Source: Phylloscopus collybita (lineage: Eukaryota; Chordata; Aves; Passeriformes; Phylloscopidae). Taken from it: DNA of 64,000 bases. The number at the start of each line of letters is the position of its first letter. Position 1 is the stretch's first letter. The notes beneath the pieces were generated by a model. It saw only the letters and a list, made by a program, of their open reading frames with translations, was not told where the DNA came from and did not search any database. The DNA is taken from contig JAJNNQ010000100.1 of the NCBI GenBank assembly GCA_027886175.1, forward strand, positions 1,961,501 through 2,025,500, written 5' to 3'. The translations under genes were made by a program, and so were the position numbers. Shown here one piece after another: positions 50,730-61,664 of the stretch.

Positions 50730-51116
50730 ACTCAAATAAAGAGCTGCAGTGTATTTAAATGCAGAATATTCCAGTGAAATGCATTCTATACAAATTAAAA
50801 GTTGCATTAGGTGGTCTTATTTTGGATAATTTAAATGTTCATATTTTAATATCTGGAAAAGAAGTCCCTGCTAAGCCCTCTGAGAATATTTATCCATCCT
50901 GGGAAATGAAATAAAGTTCAGTTGTGAGAGGTTTTAATTACTTCAAGGGAGTGCCAATGGATCCCTGCTCCACATTGGAATAAAACCATGGGAATAAACA
51001 GGTCTGGGAGTGGAAAACTTTGAATGAAAGAAGTTGATAATTAAAGAATATTGATTTCTGGGATAATATATTCCATTTGGGATTATATATTGAGTTTTAG
51101 GACAATATTTAGGATA
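50730..51116 (+). repeat. Left arm of long inverted repeat
   Basis: About 387 bp whose reverse complement recurs at 51855-52234. Shared landmarks include TTCCAGTGAAATGCATTCTA, CATTAGGTGGTCTTATTTTG, AAGAAGTCCCTGCTAAG, GGAATAAAACCATGGGAATA and TATATTCCATTTGGGATTAT. No protein or known repeat family was recognised. Confidence 0.95.
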
Positions 51117-51854
51117 ATGTTTTTGAGTTTTGGGTAGTACTGTATTATTGAAGTTGTCAGAGGCAAAGTTCAGGAACAGAAAATGCAATTCCTGCTCCAT
51201 CCCAAAACCTCATCAAACAACAGGAAAATGTATGGGATGGGATCCCTTCCCTGACTCCAGAGGGGTCTCAGAGCATCCCTTGGATTCCAGACTCACCTGT
51301 GTCCACAATTACAAAAAATCCCAACTTTTTTTTTTTTGGAAAAACAAGGTGGCAGAAGGAATCCTGCAGATTTCTCTCCAGGCAGACCCTACACAAGCTC
51401 TCTGCACTCGCTGGCTTTTTCCTGCCAGCCCCAGCCTGGGTTTTCCTGCTTTTTCCCACTCCCCCAGAATGAATTAAATGCTGCAATTGTCCCCAATTTT
51501 TCATCCCTGCAGCAGAACAAATGGTTGGCTCTCCTGGAGTACACACAATCCTATTTTCAATTTTAAAGGATGTCAACTTTTCCATTTAAGAGCCAGGCAA
51601 TAATTAAGGACCATTTCCCTGGTGCCATTTAATTAATCCCTAAATTGGAGAAACACTGTGAGGGTGTATAACGTGGAATGGCTAAAAACCAGAAATGAGG
51701 AATGGAAAACTCTTGGAATTGTCCTGGTTTTTAGATCCCAGGTGTATCCCTGAGGCACAGGACAACTGAACATTTCCTGGGAGGATCAAAACTCCAAGGG
51801 AAAAAAAAAAAAAAGGATAGAGGTGGGGAAGAAACAGGGCAGGAAATCAGAGGA
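51117..51854. other. Spacer between the inverted repeat arms
   Basis: 738 bp of nonrepetitive sequence apart from T/A runs near 51326 and 51800. A 115-codon plus open frame crosses the arm boundary without recognisable features. Confidence 0.5.
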
Positions 51855-52234
51855 TCCTAATAATATTATCCTAAAACTCAATATATAATCCCAAATGGAA
51901 TATATTATCCCAGAAATCAATATTCTTTAATTATCAACTTCTTTCATTCAAAGTTTTCCACTCCCAGACCTGTTTATTCCCATGGTTTTATTCCAATGTG
52001 GATCCATTGGCACTTCCTTGAAGTAATTTAAACTTCTCAAAACTGAACTTTATTTAAATTCCCAGGATGGATAAATATTCTCAGAGTGCTTAGCAGGGAC
52101 TTCTTTTCCAGACATTAAAATATGAACATTTAAATTATCCAAAATAAGACCACCTAATGCAACTTTTAATTTGTATAGAATGCATTTCACTGGAATATTC
52201 CAGATTTAAATACACTGCAATCTTTTATTTGAGT
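51855..52234 (-). repeat. Right arm of long inverted repeat
   Basis: Reverse complement of 50730-51116, roughly mid-90s percent identical by eye. Differences are scattered substitutions plus a 7-bp gap relative to the left arm at the GGATCC...CACATTGG position. Confidence 0.95.
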
Positions 52235-54066
52235 GAAAATTTCTGGCAATTCCTAAGGATAAAATGCAAAGAGAAAAAAAAAATAAAAAATCCCACTTTT
52301 CTGAGGTTTCAAGGCTCAGCTAATGTGAAGCCTTAATTATTTTTGCAGTTTGGGGTTTTTATTAAACGTGCACTGAAATAGGAAACTTCCAGCTAATAGA
52401 ACACATGTGGAGGTAGACAGAGCTCCTTTGGAATGATTTCATTCATTCCATGCACAGGGATGCCAGAAAAACAAAATCTGAGCTCGGAGCAGCCACCAGG
52501 ACAGAGAAAGCAAGAGCAGGGGGAAAGTTACAATCAGCAAAGTGGCAAAATTCTGCAGAAAAGCAAAGATTTGGTGCCTGAACACCTCAGGCACTTTGGA
52601 GATTTCCCTGCTAACACTTCATGGAAGGTTGGGGATGTTTTCTGTCCTGGTTCCCAGGAACTCCCCAAGTTCCTGCTTTGGGAACTTTTCACTTGGAATT
52701 GGAAAAGCTGCAGCAGCACCAACGCTCACCTGCACAGGGGGAACCCCCAACACCTGCTCTGTGCATGGAAAATCATGGAAAACAGGAATTCTCACTGGGA
52801 AACATTCACAGGGAGCATCCAGCAGCCGAGCTCAGAGACAGTTTTTAGCGAGGATATGTTTATTATCCAGCTGAAAACACTCAGGCACAGAAGCCCCACA
52901 TTATTCCTGGTTATCCCCATTCCTGTCTCCCTGGGCAGGGTGAATTAGGCTTCAACACATCCAGGAAAAAAAAAAGCCTGGAAAAGAATGGCCAGGTGGG
53001 AAAAGCCCAGGAGCTCCTTGGAGCAGCTGACTGGAAGCTGCTGCCTTGTTCTGGGTTTCCCTGCCCTGATCCCAGGACAGGTTCCCTGCTCTCATCCTGC
53101 TCCTGGTGCCAAGGAAAAAAGGATCAGTCCCAGCTCCCAGCCTTAAACCACCAGCAGGGTTTAGCTGGACTCGTTTAACTCCTGCTCCTGGGCAGCTCTG
53201 GGGGCTCACAGCCCCCACAGAGCAGCCCCAGAGCTCCTCTCTGCTCAGCCCCCCACCAGATGCTGTTGAAGCTTTCAGTAATTAATGCTAAAAATCACCA
53301 AATTTCTGCTTGCTCCACTGAGAAATACCCATTTCCCAGCAAATACTTCTGGAGGAGCTGAGGGCTGCTGGGAATGTTCCTGGCAGCTCCTGGCACTGAA
53401 GTTCTTTCACACCAAAAGGCAGCTGAGTGAGTGAAGAAAAAGCAAAGCCCCAGCACTTCATCCTTTGTTTGAAGCAGAATTTAAAAGCAGAGCTCAGAGC
53501 ACAGTTAGTTAAAAAAAAAAATAAAAAATCATCCCTAAAAATTGGATGTTAAACTGATTTCCCATTCATGTGTGTGCAGCCAACAACCACTGAGGCAGGA
53601 GCAAGATTATCCCAAGTCTGCTGTGCTGAGTGATGGTACAGATGGATAGATAACATGATTTAAATCCCCAAAAAAGAGAATTAATCATGGTTTTCTCCCC
53701 TAACTCACATCTATGACACAGCATGCACAGACATTTTGACACACGAGTTTCCACAGGAAAATAATGCTGGGAGGTTTTAATTACAAATAAATTCAATTTA
53801 ATCTACGTGCCACGCTCAGAGAATAAAACCACCCAGTATTACACCCTGTAAGGAGGTGTAACTTGGACAGCAATATTTCACAGAGAAAGAAAAAAAATCC
53901 CAATAAGTACCAAAACAACATCTCCAAAAAAATCACCTTTCCAAGATTCACTTCTGCAAAAGCACCTCTGATGCAGCCCTGAGCAAAGAACATTTCCAGG
54001 GGTTTATTTTCTTGTTTAAATCCAAATATTGCAAAGCTCAGAGTGCTGAGGGCTCCTCTGAGCTCC
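52235..54066. other. Intron segment without recognised element
   Basis: Unique sequence. A 171-codon plus open frame (52433-52948) shows no domain or family resemblance and was not called. Confidence 0.4.
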
Positions 54067-54360
54067 AAACCCTGCTGATGGCAGAGCCTCCATCCCAGGC
54101 AGGATCCCAGAGGTCTCCCAGGTTATTCAGATCCACCAGGAACCAAATAATTCCTCACACTCTGATTCAGTAATTATTGCAGAACAGAGCTAAAGCTCCC
54201 TTCAATTGCTTGCTCCTGTTTTTTAATCCACTAAAAAATATCCATTTCCCAGCAATGGAAACCCTGCTGATGGCAGAGCCTCCATCCCAGGCAGGATCCC
54301 AGATGTCTCCCAGGTTATTCAGATTCACCAGGAACCAAACAATCCCTCAACACTCTGACT
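54067..54360. repeat. ~102-bp direct duplication, period 192 bp
   Basis: Copies at 54067-54168 and 54259-54360 share AAACCCTGCTGATGGCAGAG, CCTCCATCCCAGGCAGGATC and CCCAGGTTATTCAGA, with a few substitutions. The sequence between them is not part of the duplication. Confidence 0.92.
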
Positions 54361-54930
54361 CCTCTGAAGCCTGGAAGCTTCCTGCAGGATGTTTTTTGTG
54401 CTCTCTTTTAGCAGAATTCAACATTTCAAGTGTGTCTGGGATCAAATGGGAGCAGTTCTGCTGCACCTGAGCTGGGAATGCTGAGAATCCTGAGCTCAGG
54501 GACTCCTCATCCCAGGAAAAGCTGCTTTTCCTCACCTCATCAACAAGAGCAGAAGCAGATCTGCTCCTCTCAGGACAGCCATGCCATGAAAAAGGATAAA
54601 ATGTTAAAAAAAATGAGCAACTGCTTCAAGGAATGTTGTGTTCCTGGGGACTGAGGCCACATCTGGTGACAGAGGAGAGCTGACAAGGACACCCCGTGCA
54701 CTCTGTCCTCAATCCAGCTCCTCCTTGCAGAGGGAAGAGGCCAAAGGAGGGAGAAAACAGAGGGAGGAAACATCCTGCAGGAATGATGAACCAAGCTGGG
54801 CCAAATATGAAATATTTTGGTCAGGTTTCATCCATTTGTGAGTTATTTATTTCACCAGAACAGGCACTAAAAATGAGGGATTGCATCAAAGACCAAGGAA
54901 AACGCTGTTTAAACTCAGCCCTGCTCCTAC

Positions 54931-54975
54931 CTGCCCGTCCTGACCCACGTGGACTTGGTGTATCTGCAGGTTTCC
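54931..54975 (-). CDS. BANP: BANP 45-nt coding exon (third from the 3' end)
   Basis: A small exon encoding GNLQIHQVHVGQDGQ. The acceptor is TCCTTTTCCAG and the donor is CAG/GTAGGA, both phase 0. Relative to the mammalian protein as I recall it (GNLQIHHVGQDGQ), two residues are added around the His-Val step. An in-frame upstream AG at 55025-55024 could extend the exon by 48 nt. A pure run of 30 A on the plus strand (30 T in the transcript) lies at 55056-55085. The next exon is 49 kb away, so this exon closes the compact upstream cluster. Confidence 0.93.
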
Positions 54976-55053
54976 CTGGAAAAGGAGAGAATGGACAATC
55001 AGCACAAGTTTGGGATTCAAAATCTGCAAAACAAAAAAAAATCTGCAAAATCT

Positions 55054-55088
<35 letters not shown>

Positions 55089-56856
55089 CAATCAAGATGA
55101 AGGAAATCCACGAATTTCGGAAGTTCTGCTGAAGGTTCTTTAGGCAATCCAGCTCCAATCCAGCCTCAAAGTTTCACACCCAGCGTGTTTTGTTTTTGGA
55201 AGTTGCTGGATCATCTGTTTTTATGCAAATTTTTTTCTGAGGTAAAACTTTTGGGTTTTCCTTCTTTTTATAAAGCTGCAAATTGAAATTTGACCCTTAC
55301 CAAGCCAGAATTAGCATTATAACACTTTTACAGGGTTGCACAGCTAGTTAGCATTTGCTTTTTATTTTATCCCCATTCCATACTGAAAACCAACACAGTT
55401 CTATGACAGGGATTACATCTATAACAACAAAAAGAAAAACTCTCAATAAATCAAAGTATTTTAAGCTCTGAAGTCCAATAAGGAAATCTTTGTGACATGA
55501 AGTTTTTATCCACATGCTCACAGATGTCTTTCCAAAAGTACACTTGGATTAAGGGAAGGCAGCTTCCCAAAAGAGCCTTGCAGTGAAACAGCACATTTTG
55601 GAGGACAAAATCCCCATTTTTGTGCAGTTTCTCTTGCTGGCAGCTCCTCTCTCACTTGTGTACATTGTCATCAATTTAAAACCAGATGTTTTCATCTGTC
55701 AGGGACAACTGCAGCCTTTGGAAGTCCCACAGGACAAGGAGAGCCAAAGGATCCAGGGTGTGCTGGAACCTCAGGATCCAGTCCAGCAATCTCTGCTGAA
55801 TCAGCAGTTCTTTGGTGGTTCTTTACCCAAAAACTCCTTCAGTTTTATGGCAGCACCACACAGGAGAGCCAGGGTATTTTAATCCTTTCTTCTCTCTCTC
55901 AAGGCCTGACAGGCCCTTCAAAGGACAAGCCTTTAACTATAATATTTATAGAATTTTTATGATAATATTTATCCTCCAGTAGCTGCCTGTGTTAACAATA
56001 TTCCTTCACAAAGTGGTTTTATGAGCTGTGATTTGGGTTCTTTGGACAGGGATGAAACCAACTCAGGCAGATCCACTTCCCTGAGAGGGAAAAACCTTGA
56101 CAGGGAAATGGGACAGGTTCAAATCGTTGCCTGTATTAATGTTGAACCCAATTTTTCTATTCTTTCTTCATTTAAACAAAGCGCACAAGAAATCCAAGAG
56201 CAGTTTTAGCAGTCAGGAGATTTCTAAATAACCAACAACTGCAGCAAATACACAGGGAAATCCACCTGGATTTGGGAGCTGAGCCAAAATTGGAGGGTTT
56301 AGGATTGAATTTATCCATTTCCAGTTATCCACATCCATTTATCCATCCAATTCCACTGAACTATTTTTCTGGAAAAAGATTAAGAGGTGCAAATACTGCA
56401 GTGCCAGATGAGCTGCTCAGGAATGAAGGGTAAATTCATCCTGGAATATTTCTGTATTAGATGGTGGCTGAAGGTTTCTCCAGCTGCTCTTCAACCATTA
56501 AAGGCCCTGAGTGTTCTGATCACATTTAGTTCATCAACCTCAATAGAATCATTTCATTTTTAAGCAGTGCAAGCTCCTGAACTGGTTTCCTATTAAACCC
56601 TGGCAGTACTAAATTTCCAAAGATCATCAGCCTTATGCAACAATTAACACACACACTGAGCTGTCTGGGCTCCTGAGGGAGGGAAAAAAAGAAATCAAAA
56701 CAATAAAAATAAAAGAAATATAAATAATAATAATTAAAAAAAAATAACCACAAACACAAAACCCCAGACACAGAAAGCAGCAGGTTCTAAACCACATTTT
56801 CTGCTGGTTCCAGCAACATTTTCTCGTTTCCACTCAGCCCACTCAGCTTTGCTCAC
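54976..56856 (-). other. BANP: BANP intron between the 63-nt and 45-nt exons
   Basis: A 1,881-bp intron with consensus ends. It contains the T30 tract (55056-55085, transcript sense) near its 3' end and an A-rich simple stretch near 56690-56750. No other exon recognised. Confidence 0.85.
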
Positions 56857-56919
56857 CTCGCTGTCCTGCGTGATCTGCACCTGCTCTCCCTGGGGCACCT
56901 GGGCTATGTGGAGATGGCC
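56857..56919 (-). CDS. BANP: BANP coding exon (fourth from the 3' end)
   Basis: A 63-nt exon encoding 21 residues, beginning GHLHIAQVPQGEQ and ending VQITQDSE. The acceptor is a T-rich tract ending CCCACAG and the donor is GAG/GTGAGC. Both junctions are phase 0, so skipping it keeps the frame. No earlier AG lies in the roughly 45 bases upstream, which fixes the start; the upstream codons reading Ile-Pro-Gln belong to the intron. The peptide is one unit of a Gln/His/Val/Ile repeat shared with the flanking exons. The intron to the next exon is 1,881 bp. Confidence 0.95.
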
Positions 56920-59445
56920 CTGTGGGATCCACAACAAAAGAAAACACCAAGGAGCATCAGAGGAAAAATCACAACTGCAGGAAGCACCTCCTGGCCTTGG
57001 AGGCAGCAGAGTTTCATGGGGAGAAGCAAAATGTGCAAGGGAAAGCATCGAGGAGAGCTTGGAAAAAGCCAAGTGCACCTGTACTGCCCCAGCTTTGCAT
57101 ATAATAAAATCTATGCAATAAAATGCAATATGAAATAAAAGCAGAGGGACCTGGACCGAAGATTGGTTCATTTCCACTTCAGGGGAAGGAATAGAGGCAT
57201 CATCATCATCATCACTAATAATAATAACAATAATAATAATATCTAAGAAGTGGATTTTTCTGTTGCCTTTTTGACTGGTACACAAAGCTTTGGGCCGACT
57301 CGCTTTGTGGACCGAAACTTTAATTCAATTTAAATATCTGGAAAACTCAGTTTTAAAACAGATATACCAACACTAAATATCTCCAAGAGTGAGGTTTCCA
57401 AAGGTGTCTCATTATCCACCTATTTTAGCTCGTTCACTGGGGCACAGACCATGCTAAGGACTCTCAGGGGATTGAGACTGGCAGGAAATCATTAATTGGA
57501 ACAAGTAAATTGCTGGCGTTTGGCAGGAAATCATTAATTTGAACAATCTCCCTGGCTTATATTGGTGAGAATCTGCCCTGATGGTTTTAATCCTGTAAGC
57601 TTTGGTATTGCTGCCCATTCCCAGCACTCTCCTGGTGCCATTTGAAGGGGAAGAGTGGCTGGAATTCCTGGTGCATCCTGCCCAGCCCAGCCACTGTGAT
57701 TTACCTGAGGGGAGATTGGATTCTAAATAACCTCTTTTATAAAGCTTTGTGTTCATTTTAATATGCCTGCATGAGATTAAAGATAATCATTTGGAATTCT
57801 GTCAAAGGGCCCCTCTGATTTTATAACGCAAGAACAATTGCCTGTGATTTTCAAAGACACACAGATCCCTCTATTTCCAACAGTTTCATTTCCTTTGGGA
57901 GGAAACTGGCTATTTATAGGGAGAAAAACCACACTGAGAGTGTCCCTCTGACAATAGGGGCTGGAGAGAAAATTATAGCACTGCCCAGCCCAGGGGGAGA
58001 TTAAAATCACTTTCCCTCCTTCACATCACACTCTCAGCACTCCCAGGAAAAAGATGGAATGTTTAGTAGATCCATTTATAGCAGGTTTGTTTTTTTTTTT
58101 CCTGGATTCCATAATTTGAAGGATAATTAGGATGTTCAGGTCTCTTAATGAGGCAAGTTTTTATCACTTCCATCTATAAACAAACCGTCTGTTCTATTAA
58201 TGTCCTTTATTTCATATAATTTTCCTTTCTGTCTGAGTTGCAAAGTACTTTTCAGTCATCAGGTGAATCCCATCCACAGATCCATAGGAAAATCCACTTT
58301 TAAATTCTGCATGGAATTCAAAAGACAAAGAAATTCCCAAGATAATATTGAAAAGTTATTGCAAAAGTGAAGCTCAGCAGGAGGATTTCCAGCCAGTTTC
58401 TGCCCAAAGAGAATTACTTCACTGAGGACACCTTTTAAAAATAATTTGAATTTCAAACAATCCTTGTAGCGCCCCGTGGGACACAAGAATTAAAGTCAAG
58501 GTGTTTTTTTCAGAGCACACTAACACCACAGATAAAAATCATCAGCCCTGAGTGGTGGTGGGTGTGTCAGGCTTCAAAAATGTCAATATTTAGAACTTTC
58601 ACTGATAGACACGGAGCTAAACAAACACACATGGGAAGGACTCGGCTCCCAGATGTTCAAAAGTGCCTGAGAACGCAGTTTTACAGAGAAACAAACAAAT
58701 AAATGTGATTTTGTTGTGCAAGTCACACCAGAACTGCCTCTGAAGTGGAAATCACTAAGTAAACACAGCCAGGAAAAGGCTGATTAATTCTCTCTATATA
58801 ATATAGATATTAGATACATTAGGTATAATAATATAATATATGCTATATAATATATAGTATAATATAAAAAAAAATATATAATAGCTATATCTTTTAGATA
58901 GGGTTAATATATAATATATAGGTTTATATGTAATATATAATATGTACCATATAATGAAAAAACAATATTTTTAAAATCATTTGAATTTCAAACAGTCCAT
59001 AAACAATATATAATATAATATAATATAATATAATATAATATAATATAATATAATATAACATAATATGATATAATATAATATAATATAATATGACATAATA
59101 TGATATAATAGAATAGAAGATATCTATTATAGATTTTATATATAATATATTATATATTAATAATAATAGAATTATGTATTATATAGGTTTTATATATATT
59201 ATCTATAAATATAATAACCAAAGTGCATTAATTTGCACTGATTGTGTGAGGAACTCCTGCATGGAATTTTTTTGTCAAATAACTCTGATTGATTTTTTTT
59301 TTTTTTCCATACGCCTCCAGTGTTTATTTTCTGGAAACATTAATTGCTAGCAGGTTATGATTTCAGAACCCAGCACTAGACTGCAGCTGAAGCAGAGCTC
59401 TGGCTGCTTTGGGAGGGAGGGATTTAGGAAAAGTTGAGGACATAC
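56920..59445 (-). other. BANP: BANP intron between the 131-nt and 63-nt exons
   Basis: A 2,526-bp intron. It contains an ATC/ATA/ACA triplet-rich run (57195-57243), an AT-rich low-complexity block (58790-59215) and two copies of an AATTTGAATTTCAAACARTCC word (about 58442 and 58977). No other exon recognised. Confidence 0.85.
58790..59215. repeat. AT-rich block with (TATAA)n microsatellite
   Basis: Almost pure A/T. A run of TATAA pentamers occupies about 59006-59110 with occasional C or G interruptions (ATAACATAATATGATA). It lies about 230 bp past the donor of the 131-nt exon in transcript direction. Confidence 0.93.
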
Positions 59446-59576
59446 TACTTGGACTTGTCCATCCTCTCCAATCTGGTGGATCTGGACCTGCTGAGCGTTG
59501 GCCAGGGCGTAGTGCAGGGCCTGGGGCTGGTTCTGCTGCATCTCACTGGAAGCTGACACCGAGCTCTGGGATCCCT
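59446..59576 (-). CDS. BANP: BANP coding exon (fifth from the 3' end)
   Basis: Coding exon of BANP, a nuclear BEN-domain protein that binds matrix-attachment DNA and CGCG-type promoter motifs and acts in chromatin regulation and p53 pathways (family knowledge). The exon is 131 nt. Its acceptor is a run of 25 T followed by CCAG on the minus strand. Its first two bases complete a codon split with an exon outside the window. The frame reads GSQSSVSASSEMQQ, then NQPQALHYALANAQQ, then VQIHQIGEDGQVQV, the last two blocks matching vertebrate BANP as I remember it. The donor is GTATGT at 59445; a GTAGTA three bases earlier would remove only the final Val. It encodes part of the Gln/Val-rich region after the BEN domain. 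The intron to the next exon is 2,526 bp. Confidence 0.93.
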
Positions 59577-59736
59577 CTGGAAAAAAAAAAAAAAAAAAAA
59601 AAAAAGAGACCAAATTCCAGCTTTATTTTATGTTTTCTTTATTTTATGTGCAGCCCCCAAACTGCTCCTAAAAGCCCAGGGAAATCAAATCCGGTCGGTG
59701 ATTAATATTCCATTGATATTCCCCTGCATGGTGGGG

Positions 59737-60149
59737 ATTTGCTACAAACCCCCCAGAATTCCAGAGACTGGGAGAGCTCCTGTTTGGAATCTAAAGCACT
59801 TTTTGGAATCGAAATCCCAGCTTCTACAGCTTTGAAAGTCCCTTCAGAACAAAACCACAGAGGTTTCCTAAACAATTCAATGGTTTTGTTGTTCACCTGA
59901 GAGACTGAGAACAATTTCTGCCACCACCACCCCAAGGACACCTTTAAAAAACCCATCCTGCCTATGGTGAGAAATGAAATTATCAGATAAATCAAGGGAA
60001 TATCCCAATTGTTTTCCGAGATCCACCCCCTACAATTCATATGGACACACATGAGGTGTGGAATTGCAGTTTTGAACCTCAAAATGACAGGTGGGTTTCT
60101 TGATTTATTGAATTTAAACACAGCTCACGCTGCAGAGTGGAAATGCCCC
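59737..60149. repeat. 0.41-kb interspersed repeat, copy 1
   Basis: Shares about 413 bp with 62649-63059 in direct orientation, from ATTTGCTACAAACCCC to GAGTGGAAATGCCCC. Family not recognised. The 139-codon minus open frame here is not supported as a gene. Confidence 0.92.
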
Positions 60150-61198
60150 TGAAAAGGGAATGTTAAACATAAAAAATGGGAGTTATTTTCATGTAACAGG
60201 GACAAAAACCACCAGGAAAACCTCAGTGGGATTTCCAGAGGGTAAAAACTCGCACTGGACACATCATAGATCCATTTTGAGGTTTTCCAGCTGCATGGAA
60301 AGGATTCTTCTAAACAGAAGAGGCAAAAAACAAGTAAAAAGGACAGAAACCATTAATTTTTAATATCTCTCCTAAATACTCCAAGATTTATTCTGCAAAC
60401 ACACAGTTAGTTCTGCAGGAATGAGCTTTATCCACTCAAATATTTTAATGGGAATGTTCTTAAATAAAATCAGCCATTTAAGAGTTGTTGTTTTTTTTTT
60501 TTCCTCCTGTCTGCAAATGTTTGGGCAAGGAGATAATTCTGAGGTTTAGGTCTGAGCATGGGAACTGGGAACTCCAAACCACCAAGTTAATATTTATTTA
60601 TTTGTTGAAAAGTTGGGTTGTTGAACAATTCAGGCAGCTCTGGTTCTGTTAACGAGCTGCAGCACAAGATCCCAGCCACAAATTTCCTCAGGAACCACAG
60701 GAAACACAACAAATCCACAGGAAACACAACAAATCCACGTTTTTGCTGCCTGCTGGACACACCTTTAATCCCTCCCATGCCAGCAGGTAACTGCAGAGCT
60801 TTTCTCATTCCTTAAATGCAGCCTTGGTGTTCCCTGTGCAATTCCAGCTTTCCCTGCACTGCTGCAGAGTGGAATTTGCTGCACAGAATTTGGGGGATTG
60901 AGGAATCCCAACTGCCTGAACAGTGCTGGACATTGTAGAGAAACTGCCCCATCAAGCAAATAAAAATGGGATTTTTTCCAATGGGATACCAATGGCTTTG
61001 TCATGGCCACTGGAAGGAATGGATATCCTGGAAAAATTCCTTACCTGAGCCTCTGGCTTTCACTTTTCCTCCCATTTCCAATAATTTATTCCTAATAACT
61101 GATGCAATTTGCTTCTCTGGTTTTTATACAAATAGCATTTTGTTGGGATGACTATGAAAATCCATTGCTATCATCTGCTCCTTCAGGGCTCCCAGCAG

Positions 61199-61664
61199 GA
61201 TTCCCTCAGGATTCTGATGGACAAATTCCCTCAGGATTTTAAGGAACAAATTCCCTCAGGATTTTGAGGAACAAATTCTCTCAGGATTTTGAGGAACAAA
61301 TTCTCTCAGGATTCTGAGGAACAAATTCCCTCAGGATTTTAAGGAACAAATTCCCTCAGGATTCAGAGGAACAAATTCCCTCAGGATTTTAAAGAACAAA
61401 TTCCCTCAGGATTTCGAGGAAAAAATTCCCTCAGGATTTTAAGGAACAAATTCCCTCAGGATTCTGAGGAACAAATTCCCTCAGGATTCAGAGGAACAAA
61501 TTCCCTTATGATTTTGAGGAACAAATTCCCTCAGGATTCAGAGGAACAAATTCCCTCAGGATTTCGAGGAACGAATTCCCTCAGGATTTTAAGGAACAAA
61601 TTCCCTCAGGATTTTGAGGAACAAATTCTCTCAAGATTCAGAGGAACAAATTCCCTCAGGATTT
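61199..61664. repeat. 24-25-bp minisatellite, AATTCCCTCAGGATTTTGAGG units
   Basis: About 19 units of ACAAATTCCCTCAGGATT followed by TTGAGGA, TTAAGGA, CTGAGGA or CAGAGGA. Variant units are interspersed. Confidence 0.95.

Larger units (their letters stand above)
5925..54930 (-). other. BANP: BANP 49-kb intron
   Basis: Bounded by the donor of the 45-nt exon at 54930 (GTAGGA) and the acceptor at 5925 (CCCACAG). The length is 49,006 bp, over three quarters of the window. Contents listed separately are CR1 tails, LTR-like pieces, minisatellites, AT-rich palindromes and an inverted repeat. No nested protein gene with splice or family support was recognised on either strand. Confidence 0.85.

Noticed and set aside
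56921..56929. Ile-Pro-Gln codons before GHLHI as part of the BANP exon
   Set aside because: They precede the only usable AG, so they belong to the intron's acceptor region. The upstream exon joins directly to GHLHI.
61199..61664. Regular 24-25-bp repeats considered as a CRISPR array
   Set aside because: Units are contiguous without unique spacers, and the window is vertebrate.
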